Part shown: positions 12,630 to 24,400 of the stretch, one piece after another | Layout of the letters: every line of letters starts with the position of its first letter | How positions within the stretch are numbered: position 1 is the stretch's first letter | Assembly (NCBI RefSeq): GCF_000275845.1 | Contig: NW_006766899.1 | Location: 275,326-339,325 of the forward strand | Direction: 5' to 3' | DNA: 64,000 nucleotides | From: Dichomitus squalens LYAD-421 SS1 | Lineage: Eukaryota; Basidiomycota; Agaricomycetes; Polyporales; Polyporaceae | Made by a program: the position numbers and the translations under genes | Notes under the pieces: model-generated | What the model was told of the DNA's origin: nothing | Databases searched by the model: none | Seen by the model: only the letters and a program-made list of their open reading frames with translations

Positions 12630-12953
12630 GCTGTATCGTTCTCGTCTGAGACCGTTGGAGTACGGAAGAGATAGAAAAGGGGAGAAAGAAAGCAAGGCGA
12701 GTATGAATGTTTCGAGGGCCAACGAGCTCGACGCCCAGCTCGCAGCTGGCGGGCGCGAAGCTGCCACTACGCCCGGCGCTTCGTACGCAGTTATCTTTGG
12801 CCTTAGCCACCAGGCACGCTGGAATCTAGGACGACCCACGCTCAACTCCTCCTTACTATTGGCTCTGTATTTGGCTTGCGGCGGCCAACAACAGCACTTT
12901 TGAGCGAGTCCTTACGTCAAGACTCAGGGGGAAAAAAAGTCAATTCTCCTAGG
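12630..12953. promoter_or_regulatory. divergent promoter region between the Iec1-like gene and TAF11
   Basis: The two start codons face away from each other with 324 bp between them, so both genes probably share a bidirectional promoter. No clear TATA box was seen on either side. Confidence 0.5.
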
Positions 12954-14034
12954 ATGAGCTCACCCTTTGCCACCTATCCCGTCCCCGAACGCTCCTTCAT
13001 ACCGTCCGGCACGCCCTCCACACCAGCCCCAGCTCGCGGAGGGGCTCCGACAGCTCGGGGGACAGGCGCGAAGCGCGGCCGGAAACCCAAGAACCCGAAC
13101 GTCAATGCTACCGCAAATGTCAATGCCAGTGCAAGCGCGGAGACCCCCCGCGCCCCATCCACTCAACCCTCGTCCTCACAAGCTGGTCTGCAATGGCTAG
13201 ATCCACAGCTCAGCGGAAGCTCTTCCTCACAGGCTACCGCCGGCCCCGGTGCGGCGAGAGGCAGCTTGACTCCCGCCCCCGCACAGGACCCACAAGCGGC
13301 GCTGCTGACTCAAGGGTTGAGCCTCCCGGGTACGCAAGCATCTGCCACGACACCCGGAGCGACTGGGGAGAGTGGCACACCAGGACCTTCAGGTACGGGT
13401 GCGGCTGCGGCTGCAACCGCGAGTGGTGCAACAGCAGGAGAGGAGGACGTGGATGGAGAGGACGAGATGTTGCCCGCGATGGCGGATGACGATTATTCTG
13501 CGCAATTGTCGTGGCAGAGCCAGTCGAAGGACAATCTAAAGTGCGTCTTGTTCCATCACTGCCGTCGCCGAGACTCACCGCGCATGTGCGGTCTAGAGTC
13601 CTTATGGACAACTTCAGTCCTCAGCAATACGACCGCTTCGAGGCTTACCGTAGACATGCCCTCCCCAAGCAGGCAGTACGAAAGGTCCGTCTATGTCTCA
13701 CTTCTGCTAGCCCACCGAAGTCTGAAATCGGCTCAGGTCATTCAAGGAGCGACAGGACAGCAAATTTCTCAGCCCGTTGCGCAGATCGTTGCGGGTTTCT
13801 CGAAGGTCTTTGTCGGAGAGATTGTCGAGAAAGGTTCGTGGCTGTCTTACCCGGCGGCAGAGCGTATGTCGCTTATCGATTCATCGGGCAGCGCGACAAG
13901 TTCAAGCCCGACGGGGCGACACAGGACCGCTGTCCCCAGACCACCTGCGCGAGGCGTACCGCATGTATCAGGAGGAGACGGGGCGCGTAGGTGCTGCTCG
14001 TCCTCTGAGGGGGAAGCGGTTGTTCGTGCGTTGA
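12954..14034 (+). CDS. TAF11: TFIID subunit TAF11
   Basis: Four exons, 12954-13540, 13597-13684, 13737-13833 and 13892-14034, join to 304 aa with all phases consistent. The first 195 residues are Ala/Ser/Thr/Pro-rich with an AT-hook-like KRGRKPKNP. The C-terminal histone fold (about residues 197-290) reads LMDNFSPQQYDRFEAYRR, LPKQAVRK, then SQPVAQIVAGFSKVFVGEI, GPLSPDHLREAYRMYQEE and ends RPLRGKRLFVR. This is the TAFII28 domain, which pairs with TAF13 in TFIID and supports RNA polymerase II initiation in the nucleus. The variable N-terminus and conserved C-terminus are normal for the family. ATG 12954 is the first start in frame. Confidence 0.95.
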
Positions 14035-14689
14035 ACTTGTTGATTGTGTTATGTGTATTGTTGTTCGCTTCACTCTCATGACTGCACTATGGACTGCTGT
14101 ATTAGTATGTAGCTTGTTCCTTCTCCCCGCTGACCTCTGCTAACGAAATCTGGCCCCCAGATAGTAGACTTCTCCTCACGAACTACGATGAATGCGATGA
14201 CATTTCACGCCATATCTGGGGATTTCCGAGTGTGCATCTCCAGGGGCGCTAGAGATGAAGCCTCGGTGTGGTGTTCTCAGTGCATATTCGCCGACATCTG
14301 TCTAAGCTAGATCGTGTAAGGTGTCAACAGCACTCAAGCGGATCATGCGAACATGTTGATGATGTCGGTAAATGCGAAGGAGTTGGCTCCCTGTATTCGA
14401 ATCAGTCGATTTCATAATCCAACGTACCTAAAACCATAGGACTCCCAGCAGTACTCATGACAGGTACATGCCTTGCGAGACATACCCATCCTGCACGCCC
14501 ACCACATGCTTGTCAGTATCGACTCTCACATGCTGTGACTTCTTCTCTGGACCGACGACTGACATGCCCACCCATGCAGTTAATGGTTTACTATGGTTCA
14601 CTGACGATGCTGAGTGCGTCATGTATGATAGATTTCTAGTCTTCCTTCTGTCGAACAGGAGTTGGCTACTATGCATACCATACGCGCTC

Positions 14690-15035
14690 AGAAGTCGAGC
14701 GTTGAGTCACGGCAGCTGCGGATACGGAAGCATCCGACTCAGATGGGGCGCTTTCACGCGCCTCTTGACCTTCTACAGCACCCGGTCGCCGGCTCGAAGA
14801 CTTGCCACTTGATCGTAAGCCAACTCCGGTACGTCGATTCAGGCTTCGTCGCCCCATTTCTATACAGTTCGCGGACGAAGATAGAACACGTTGTGACTCA
14901 CCCGTAGGTAGTCGGATACTTCTCCTTCGACACGCAGTTGTCCACCCAGAGGCAAAGCGTCAGCACTGTCGCGGCCGGTGCCATCGGAGCCGTTATTATA
15001 ATGGTCTATGTGTACCGCATTTCGGGAACCTATTG
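14690..15035 (-). CDS. possible coding fragment, unknown
   Basis: Between a possible acceptor (caatag) near 15033 and a donor (gtgagt) near 14903, the minus strand reads NAVHIDHYNNGSDGTGRDS and LPLGGQLRVEGEVSDYLR. After a short intron one frame gives TYRSWLTIKWQVFEPATGCC. The composition is protein-like but no start, end or family was found. It sits head-to-head with the DUF6533 gene. The rest of 14035-15099 shows nothing convincing. Confidence 0.2.
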
Positions 15036-15099
15036 CACTATATAGTCAGGTGCTATGGTGGTGTATACTCTCCCAGGTGCCCACGTTTCCTTCGTGCCG

Positions 15100-16795
15100 A
15101 TGGCCTCGTCTGAGCTTGGTATAGATGGAATGCTATCCTCCTATACCTGGGCGTAAGTTCCTGAGTGGCAGAAAGAGAAAGTCATTGACAATATCCCCTT
15201 CAGGTCGTTCCTGATCTACTGGAGCGTTGCCATAGGAGGTACGTTCTGTTGAGTTTTTATTTTGACACTCTAACATGCGATTGCAGCGTTGACGGTTTAT
15301 GACTCAATGATTACGCTCTCTCGGGAAATACGCCTTTTCTTCCCAGTGAAAGCGAGAAATATATCGGCATGGCTATACTTCTTCAACAGATATATCAATC
15401 TCCTTGGTACACTGGTCAGTCTAACGCTATATGGCAGGTGGTCTGCTGAGGTATGCTTCTTGTTTCTGCTAGGGCGCATATCAGTCGTTGACTAGGGCAA
15501 TACAAGAGGTGTGTTGTGATAGCAGGGTCATGAACCTGCAGTAATAAACCGAAACGACTCTTATTTCTTCAGCTGTAACCGCATCCTGATAGCAAACAGC
15601 ATCTTAGGGTACGTCATGATGGTCCCTCCCGCAGGTACGCACTGGACAAGGTGTCTTGGTGATACCCTTCGTTGAAGTCTCGCGTGCAGCGTTCAGTGGG
15701 TTGAGAGCTCTTGCACTCAGCCGATCTTGGAAGATATCAACGCCTATATTAGTTCTCTCGCTAATGCCGTGTGCTACTGGGATGGTGCGTCCATCCATTC
15801 CATCACAGAACGATATTGAGCTGCACGTATTCATCAGACATCATTTGCATACGGTTTCACCGGGATCCAAGTTACCAAACCAAGCTTCCCCGGGTGTGGG
15901 GTTATTGTCGGCTACCCTCTTGCTCTCGCCCACAGGTGTGTCGACTTCTCTCATCCCACGTGCTGTACTTGATGTAGCCATGCCAGGAGTATGTACTCAA
16001 TGTCGGCATCTGCTCACCTCACTCACTCCACCATCTATCAGTGACAATCATCAATCGAATATGTGCTATCGTTGCCGATACCCTACTCATTATCCTTACC
16101 TGGCGATCACTTGGCGGAGGGGATGTGATACGCGCATCTAGCGTCCTGACCGGACGGGGTCTCATAGGTGTTTTCCTCCGAAATGGTACGTTTCTGTCTG
16201 CTTTCCATATCACATACTGACATACCGTATATAGGGATTATGTATTTTGTGTGGGTGCGGGCGGCTGGCTCCTGTAAACCTTCTATTGATGTCCCCTCAA
16301 GCGGGATCCTTGCGTCGAATATTTCAATTCTAACCATTCTGCGACAATCGGAGGTGAGTACCCGACATATACTCAATGACGGCTAGAGCTAACGGTGAAA
16401 TAGTTGCACAACGTCACTGCCGACATAGCCTCGACTTATGTCACTCCGTATGTCTCCCCTTCAAAACGGTCTGAAAGGTGGACCTGCATCTGTCTCTGGT
16501 TGAATCCCTATCATGCAGGTTGTCGTCTATCCTTGTGTCACACTTCATGCTAGACCTTCAAGAAGCATATCAAAAATCAAATATGGTTCTGGATTCGGAC
16601 AATCCCCTGAATACACTGACAAGCCCCAATCCTGGTTCGAGGAACTTTTCTCCCGCACTAGGCTCGTTTTCGGCACACTTCGACAATCTGGGTACCAACG
16701 CATCATACGCGGAACGGGAAAACGCAGGCGAGGAAGCTGTGGATATGACAGCTGACCCGTCAACGTTGGGTGGTGCAGGACCCGTCTCAACATAA
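15100..16795 (+). CDS. DUF6533-type multi-pass membrane protein
   Basis: Start ATG 15100; the first three exons are clear: MASSELGIDGMLSSYTWA / SFLIYWSVAIGA / LTVYDSMITLSREIRLFF, with introns gtaagt..ttcag and gtacgt..tgcag. The YDxxxTLxREIxLFF motif followed by a NRYINLLGTLVSL helix is the DUF6533 signature of basidiomycete seven-helix proteins. Later exons include TIINRICAIVADTLLIILTW, a GIMYFV helix, ILTILRQSE, LHNVTADIASTYVTP and ILVSHFMLDLQEAYQ, then a hydrophilic tail ending GGAGPVST at 16795. Those end motifs are typical of the same family. Exons between 15480 and 16020 are short and not resolved here. Function is unknown; plasma-membrane or endomembrane location is inferred. Confidence 0.8.
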
Positions 16796-17328
16796 AGCCC
16801 CGCGAGCCGGCCTCAGTACTGTGGGGCATGTCACAACAGAAGTAGATATATGTGAGGCGAAGGAAGCTTGGAGGGAGGCAGAAGTGTTCCGGGAGGGTTT
16901 CGAAGCTTGGTAGAACTATTCGAGCTTAGTGGTCAGGGCCTGGCAGCGCTTCGAAGGCTAGAGCGCACATGTATACGTCTCAACGCACTCGTACTCCAGT
17001 CTCCCCCACCCTCCGCGCGACGAAGTCGTCTGAAGTGGGCGCCACTAGTATTGTTTGTCATTGCAATTCCACTGAGCCCGAGCCTGCGCCGGGCTTTGCG
17101 CTGTGGCGATCCTGTTGGATGTGATTCCCCCGACCGCCATCAGATCGTATCCTTGACGTAGTGGTGAGTACGGACTCGTTACACACTACACAATACATGG
17201 GACACAGCGTGTTGCACAGACGGTAGCGGCCTCCGCGGCCAGCGCAGACGACACTAGGGGCGCTGAGTGATTTGGTGGATATAATTGGACTTGCAACTGG
17301 CACAGCCGCTACCCGGATGCCTGTGCGG

Positions 17329-17336
17329 ATGAACAC
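17329..17336. repeat. target-site duplication, left
   Basis: ATGAACAC immediately before the left terminal inverted repeat; identical to 18477-18484. Confidence 0.88.
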
Positions 17337-18476
17337 AGGACCCCCGGCAATAGGCCCAAATGTATGATGCCTGATCCGGACGAAATTGGCCCCTCAAAAA
17401 GGCCTATGCCTGGTCCAGTCCGGTCAAATCGACCAAAAATTTGCGGATGGCCTGCGCCATACTCCGGACAAATCTGACGTGCTCAGGTCGAGGCCTGATC
17501 CCAGGCGGCTGTCGGGAGAGGACCGGTCCGGGGAGGCCTTGAGGATATAATGTCGTTGGCGCACTTACTTATACGTCCTTATACCTATGTTTATCTGTTG
17601 CTACTTACTTCGTGTCACAGCCATCCATGTGTGTAATATAGGTTGTTGTACATCTAGCCCGAAGTGTGACACCTCCTTACTCAGTCTATCTCCCAATGTC
17701 ACACCTGTGCAGGCGGCGGACAACGTCAGGAGCATTTCGAATCGCAAGAAGACAAACGAGCTATTGCTAGCCTACGCCGTCACTTAATACTGCTCGCTAT
17801 AATCCCTATGTCTAGAAGCTCAACTATATTCATCTCCGATGACGACCCTCCCAGCAGCGACACACGAACCTTCGTTCCATCTGAATGGATTGCCTGCGCA
17901 AAGACATACCCTGCTCTTGAGACACCACCCTTCATCCTCGCTGCACGTCAGGCCGCTCTTACCATCCCCCCGGAATACAACACCCTCATGCCCAACCCCC
18001 ACACTTCCGTGCTGCATTTGCTCTGCACAGATCTTCCCCCTCGTCCATCGGCACTCACCTCTCAGAAGGCCTCACATGCATTCAGCGAAGATCCTCCGAA
18101 CGAGACCCTTCGTACACTCTTCGGTGAATGTAGCGCCGGACATCTAGAGTGCCGTATGCGAGCTCCTCCTTGCGTCCTTACATTATACCTCTATCTACGA
18201 CCTCTCCTGCATGCTATCCCACTCCTGTAGTCAATATCAGCATGGTTACAGCGGTCCCCGACGAAAATCTGCTTTCAGGAGGCCTGATCCAGCGAATCCG
18301 GACAATTTTGGACCTCCCGATGGCCTGATCCAGAGTCCGGCCAAATTTGAGCGAAAATCTGGAGGCCTGGTCAAATCCGGACGAATTTGGCCTCAGACAA
18401 GGCCTGATCCATCGGACAATTTTGGCCGGATTCAAGGATTTTGGATCATACATTTGGGTCTATTGCCGGGGGTCCT
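17337..18476. mobile_element. non-autonomous hAT-type DNA transposon (1140 bp)
   Basis: The ends are terminal inverted repeats of 32 bp with one mismatch: aggacccccggcaatagg at the left and, reverse-complemented, aggacccccggcaataga at the right, both continuing cccaaatgtatgat. The element is flanked by the perfect 8-bp duplication ATGAACAC (17329-17336 and 18477-18484). That size and the T at position 2 and A at position 7 fit hAT target sites. Inside each end are several copies of ggcctgatcc and ccggacaaattt-like motifs in both orientations, as in hAT subterminal transposase-binding repeats. It is too short to encode a transposase. Intact ends and target duplication suggest a fairly recent insertion. 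Confidence 0.88.
17808..18230 (+). CDS. open reading frame carried inside the hAT element
   Basis: 140 codons starting MSRSSTIFISDDDPPSSD and ending ..LRPLLHAIPLL. It is the only sizeable frame of the element on this strand that lies wholly between the subterminal repeats. It has no recognisable transposase, BED-finger or dimerisation motif. It might be a remnant of the parent element's gene or captured host sequence; chance is also possible. Confidence 0.3.
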   Translation: MSRSSTIFISDDDPPSSDTRTFVPSEWIACAKTYPALETPPFILAARQAALTIPPEYNTLMPNPHTSVLHLLCTDLPPRPSALTSQKASHAFSEDPPNETLRTLFGECSAGHLECRMRAPPCVLTLYLYLRPLLHAIPLL

Positions 18477-18484
18477 ATGAACAC
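18477..18484. repeat. target-site duplication, right
   Basis: ATGAACAC immediately after the right terminal inverted repeat; identical to 17329-17336. Confidence 0.88.
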
Positions 18485-21400
18485 CTCTGGCAAATATATC
18501 ACTGGCATTCATCCCACCCGAGCATTACAATTATGGCTTATGTATCCTGATCCAAAGACGGCCAGACTACCCAAATATAGGCCCCAATTCCGAGTGTATA
18601 CCGTTGGAGCAACAATGGCCACGGAAGATATGTTTACTGCGACAGTGTGTTCATTCTGCCATACACCGGTTCGCTTGTATTCTGACTTACTCTGGGTTGA
18701 AACGTGACATCAAGCGTAACATGCACCCCGCAAAACGACGACGATCACTGTGACACATGGATGGAAGGGCCCCGCAAGAGATCTGTAACATCAACGTTGG
18801 CATGGTTAGCGACACTCTCCTAAGAAAACCCCATAATTTACACTACCTGGAAGTGGAGAAACGCGATCGAGACATTGTTCACCAGACGATGCAGGAGGTC
18901 GGGTCCTGATACGCCCACCTTGGACGGATCAAGGGGATAAGTCGAGTGGTTCACATTCCGCTTCGATGATCATGACTTCACGCCCTGTGGAGGTTGTCAA
19001 CACTCCGCTTCGCGCACCTTCCAGATGTCAGTGCCCCAAGAAGAGATCGCTCTAGTGAAATCACTGAAGCACGCATGGACGAGTCGCTGGAAAGTACCAT
19101 ACGATCGGCAGGCGCCACTAAAGGCCATCTCCAGCAAACTACTCACGATCGCTTCGGTAGCGGGGCAGGCGTCTACCTCTCTCCCTCAGCTCGGGCAGAT
19201 CTCCGCGCCAGCAAGGATACTGACATACCTGCATTTCGTGCTCTGTTATGGCGCACATTGACAAGCCAACGTCGTCGCGCCGTTCTATGATCTGCTCAGG
19301 CACCCAGCGCGATTGGCCAGAGTCAGCCAGGGCCACTGCGTTGTCTCTGCCCATGCATGCAGTCGTGACAATTGCTGCCGAACGGGACCCAAAAAAGATA
19401 TCGACGCACGCCCCGGTGGTATTAGAACAGTGATTCCTTGAATGGAGGGTGAATCTGGCCCGTGGAGCAAAGCAGTGTCTGACGACAGATCGGAGTGGCT
19501 TAAGCGCTGTGCGTGAAAGATGAAGCGGGGATCCCGAAACATATGGTTAATAACGCTACTCGCCATCCAATCATTAGGCAGTCCCGGCGGGCGCAATGAA
19601 TGACACAAATCCACCGAGGCGGGCACCAGTAGCCTCGCGTGCGAAGCCAGCGTCGAGTATAGACATACCGGATGGAGAGAAAGTCGTTTTTTGGATGCAA
19701 AGACGATCGCAGCTAGCGGTCGTATGACGTGCCTTGTTGACGTCGATGGCACTCTATGGCACGCACTAGTATCAGACTGGCAGAGTGCGCGAATTGCAGA
19801 GAACGGTTGAGAATTTGCCTGGGGACTTGACTGGTCCAAGCGTCACCAGTGTCCAACGGCATCGGAGACGTTTCCTCGGTGAGCTAGAGCCAGCCTCCTG
19901 CACTCACGAACATACGAGAAATCGATTCGGTAGCAGCACCCTCTTCTGAGTGCCCCCGATCACACACAGGAGCGTCGACCACCGGCGACTCCTGGCCGGC
20001 AGCCAGTGACATTCTCTCAACCGTGACGCTGCGCGAGACTCGGCGCGACACCAGATCGCGGCGCCGTCCAGACCAAACGCCTAGCATCGTCATTTGCCAT
20101 TGACAGGAGACACCCCCAGCGCACGAATGCGAACTGAACGTCACACACGTCGGCCCGCCGTGCGTGATCCAATCCGCCCGCAGTGCCTGTCAGCGCCCTG
20201 CACTGAAAGTTCCAGCGCGATCGGGGGGCGTCGCGCCAGCAGCGCGCGGCGGACGCCCCTACCCAAACCAGGAGACCCACGTCCCAAACCATTCCACGCG
20301 CGAGCCCCGAGGCGTCGCACCTCACGACGCGCTCGACGTGCGCGTAGCACACCCCCAAAGCTCCTCCGCTGGTGATGGCAGACTCGGCTCCCGGCGACGA
20401 AACCATTCCTCGCAGGGCCAGCGCGCGGCGCCTGTCGCATTTGGGTATAAGGCCATGGCTAAACGTCGGCCCGTGGCCTCTTGTTTCGCGCGCACCGTCC
20501 ACGTTCGACTCGCACCTGTACCGGGCACGCAACGGCCCCTGCCGAGGAGCTTGTGACATGCAAAACCTCCTTCGTATGAGTATGATGAATGGATGCGGGA
20601 GCGATCGCAGAATGTAAGCCCTCTCAGCGTGCGACCGGACGGGGAAGAAAGGTGTGGGGTGGGACGGGCCGCGGGAGAACGCAAACTGCGACCCGGGGCG
20701 GTGCTGTGTTGCGTGTCTAGTGTGTCTAGCAACGTAACGTCGAGTTGGAAATTAGGATGGCGTTGAACTGAACGCGTAACGACCGCCCCCGCACGTATAG
20801 ATCGTGTCACGCCGGAGAACGGGAAAACAGCGAGTTTGAAGGAACGACACGGGGCCCGCTCCGGCCGTGCGCGCTGTCGTCGTGGCTCTCCGCCTTGAAC
20901 GCTTCCGCGAATGCAGGCCACCCAAATTTGAATTCGGGTGATCCACAGGGGGAAGGGGCAGAGGCAAGGAACGCCAATGGAAACGGGATTACGACGACGA
21001 TGCACCAGATCCGCGGGCCAGCATGCACCACAACGACCCGAGCGCAGTTCGGAGGGGGAGGGGGTAAACGACTCGCCGCACAGCACTGGGGCACGCGCAG
21101 GACCTTGCCAGCTTCGCGAAGCACGCAACGGCGTGCTCACAGACGTCCTGAAACGTACACGAGGGCATGCACTCGGGACTTCTGCCCGAGTCGGATGCAC
21201 TTGGGGAGGAAGAACTCTGGAGCCGGGCGTCGTGGACGCTGGTATCATCGCTGCGGAGGACCCTTGGCGGGTCTCATGCGCGATTCGAGCGGATGGCGAG
21301 GGGGGACGATGTCACGAGAGGAACAAGGACGTGGAGGGGAGCATTCCACGTCAATGTATGCGCGCGAACACGTACCCTCCGGGCCTCAATACAGGGTAGG

Positions 21401-24400
21401 TGTGCCACGGTGACGCCAAAGTGAGCCTAACGCAGCAGTAAGACCCGGGCAACACATGGTGCCAGACGTCTCGTGCAACCACAAGAACTGTCGAGACATT
21501 CCGCAGCATATGACGAAGCACGTACGTGTACGCATAGGTGCCGGGATCGGGCGGTGAGTGCGTCCGATGGCGAGGAGTCGACTATATGCGCTGAAATGAG
21601 TCGCTTCTGACCGCTAGCGTCATCCAGGGCTTCTCGAGACGAAGTTTTCGAATTGGAAATGGGGTACTCATATGTCACAGACGTTATTGAATGAACACAC
21701 AAATGCGACATACCTACGACCGCTTCCGACGAGCTCCGGGCGCAGTGCGCTGGTCAGCAAGCCAGAGCACCTCCAGACGCTGAGTAAGCGAGAGCCCTGC
21801 ATGCACCGGAGCCCCGTATGGATTGGAAGGAGCTGCAAAGTACGTATCAACGAGAGAGGCATGTGCAAAAAAGGACAGGATGGAGGAGACGAACCCGGCC
21901 CCGAACGCGCCCGTACGCGTCAGCGTGGTCGAAGTCCGCACTCGAAGCCGCGAAAGCCCGGTCGTCCCTGGAGGAATTGTACAGATCAGGCGACAAGTAC
22001 GCATAACATGGAGCTCTGGAAGGAGGTTGCTCGGTCAGCACGCACTGCAGTGAGGTGCCCGACCGCGAAAGACCGACTCCCGATGGCGGGCGCTCATATT
22101 CTATGACGTCGGTGAGCGCGGGAAAGGGAGCTGGCGGTGGGCGACGGAATTTGGCATCCGAAGCGCCGTTGAAACAAGCGAAGCACGAGTAAGTACAACA
22201 GACGGCACACACCTGTCACACTTATCACCCCGCTGGCAGCTTCCCGTCGCACATCCATTCATCGTTCCCGCGCCGGCCTAGCCACCGCGACCACATCCTG
22301 TCCGTCCATTCACGTTTGCACCCGGGACCCTGCGTGTCTGCGCGCTCCGTGGTGACAATGTTGTCGAGGGTGACATTGCAATGCTCTGTTTCTCCGAGGT
22401 TCCTCCTCCTCCTCGTGCGACTCGCCCCATTCCCCCCGACGAGGGCGGAGGGGCGGGGCTTTCGATGCAGATTTGGACGCGGTCGCAGGACGGGTTGACT
22501 GGGAACAGCGAAGGAAGATCTGAGCGGAGGGTCTAGGCAGATCGTAATGAACTGACCGACTGAGACTGACATAGGAGAGCCTGGACCGCTCACCACCGTG
22601 CGAGCCCTCTCTCATCCAATCACCAACGTTGAATCGAATCGCGAGACCTCCCCGATGCTGGGCGCAGCTGGGATACTGAATGAAGGCCGAGGCACTCGAC
22701 GCGGACGAGGCTGCACCGCCTTCGTAGAACGAGTCGGAAAGCACTGTGGAGCAGCAGCAGCACACGGATCCCGAGCTTCGCTGTCAAGTAAGGTACAAAG
22801 CCAGCTGTAATCGCACCCCGGCAACCGACGCGTGCAGCACACGGAACAGGTCGCATGTTCTGTGGGCATTCGGCCGTGGACGCGTTCGCCAATTCACGGG
22901 GCCAGGGACGAGTCGTTGTACTGTGGAGGCAATGCTGCACGTATGGGTGGGGCCCGTTCGTTCCGCACGCCAGGTGCCACCCGGTGTACATTGTGGATCG
23001 CCGGAGACACGCTTCGTGGGGGATCAACAGAAAGGTTTGACAGTGAGGAAAAGAGGAGGAGCCGAGTGGACAGGCCAGGCCTCCAGCTTCCCAGACGAGG
23101 CGCACAATATTCAGATCAGCCAAGCTGAGAGCGAGCTGCAACTGCGAAGGGTCGAACAAGAGGCGACTCTCGACGTGGCCAGCGACGACCCCGGCAGACC
23201 AATCCCATCTGTCCATCCAATCACGATCATCATCCGATTACGATTACCGATCCCAGGAACATCCTCCAAAACAGGGAAAACGGATCCCACACGGGGCTCT
23301 GATACAACTCCCACCTTCCAAGCGAGCGGGCCACGCTGCCCCGGGGGCGTCCGCCGTCGGCTCTCACTCGGATCAGCTTATCGAGATCGACAGCCAATGC
23401 CCCAATGGTCCGAGTCCTCGGCGCCTGGTGCGGTTGACGCGGACAGGCGACTCGTGCCTCCGACGCTGGCGGCTTACTTATGGACGCGATTTGGCTCGGA
23501 CGCAGAAGTACGCGGGCGGACAGTACTGATGCCGACATTTACCTCAGTCATCCGAGGAAGAACTCGCCGAGTGGAGTCAGAGGCTGACTAAATCATGGGC
23601 CGGGAGGGCGCACAGCTTCTTTGGAGCTACGGAATTCGGAATTGCGGGACTCGAACCTTGCTATGTAGTGCGACGCAACTTCTAGAGCGACAGGAGGGGA
23701 GGAGGCGGATAGAGTGGACGCTGCTCGAGCGCGAATGCTATCTGCCTTTTGGGACTGAGCACGTTATCCGGATGTCTCGAAACCCTCCGAGGACGGCGTA
23801 GCCGTATGATTATGAATGCCATCCCCAGAGCGTCCTGACTCACCGAAGCGGAAGATGAACGGCGTGGATGAGCTGACTGCAGTGTCTCCGATCGTGGTTT
23901 GACTAATCTTTGGGAACGAGAATCTCGAAGGGGAAGGAGTAGCTATTCGGGTGCCTACATGCGGGGGTGCCGGATTCCTTTCTGTGGCCATCGTTGACTA
24001 TTACAGCACGTTGATGTCGGACGGAAACGTAGCATTGCATGTTTCCTTTCGGACTGTCCACCAGGTGAGCCCTCGTGCTCACCCCGGGCTGACAGCACGA
24101 CCCCGGACAAGTTCTGCACGCCCTGCGCACATCAGCGCTGTGACACGGCCCCGCACCCAAGCAAAGTCCAGCCAATGGATTACCGCTCTCAGCGCTCAGC
24201 GCTCAGCAGGGAATTAGAATCATCCGGCCTGTCGACGTCGTACTAAAGTTCGAACCGTATACGAGGTAACGAGGGAACACTTACATGCGAGGCGCATCCC
24301 CCGCGCTACCAGTCCTCGCGAATCCAGCAAGGCCGTCTTCCAATCGGGCTCTATACCGCCACGCGGCAACTCATCTCGTCCCGCAAACGCGCGAACGAGC

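Noticed and set aside
20322..21248. 308-codon open frame on the minus strand
   Set aside because: Arg/Pro/Ser-rich, overlapped by other long frames in GC-rich DNA, no domain or splice pattern.
22746..23591. 281-codon open frame on the plus strand
   Set aside because: No motif, unusual composition, and equally long opposing frames; best explained by high GC.
23630..23720. tRNA-like B-box word (gactcgaacc) on the minus strand
   Set aside because: The T arm does not pair and no acceptor stem could be drawn.
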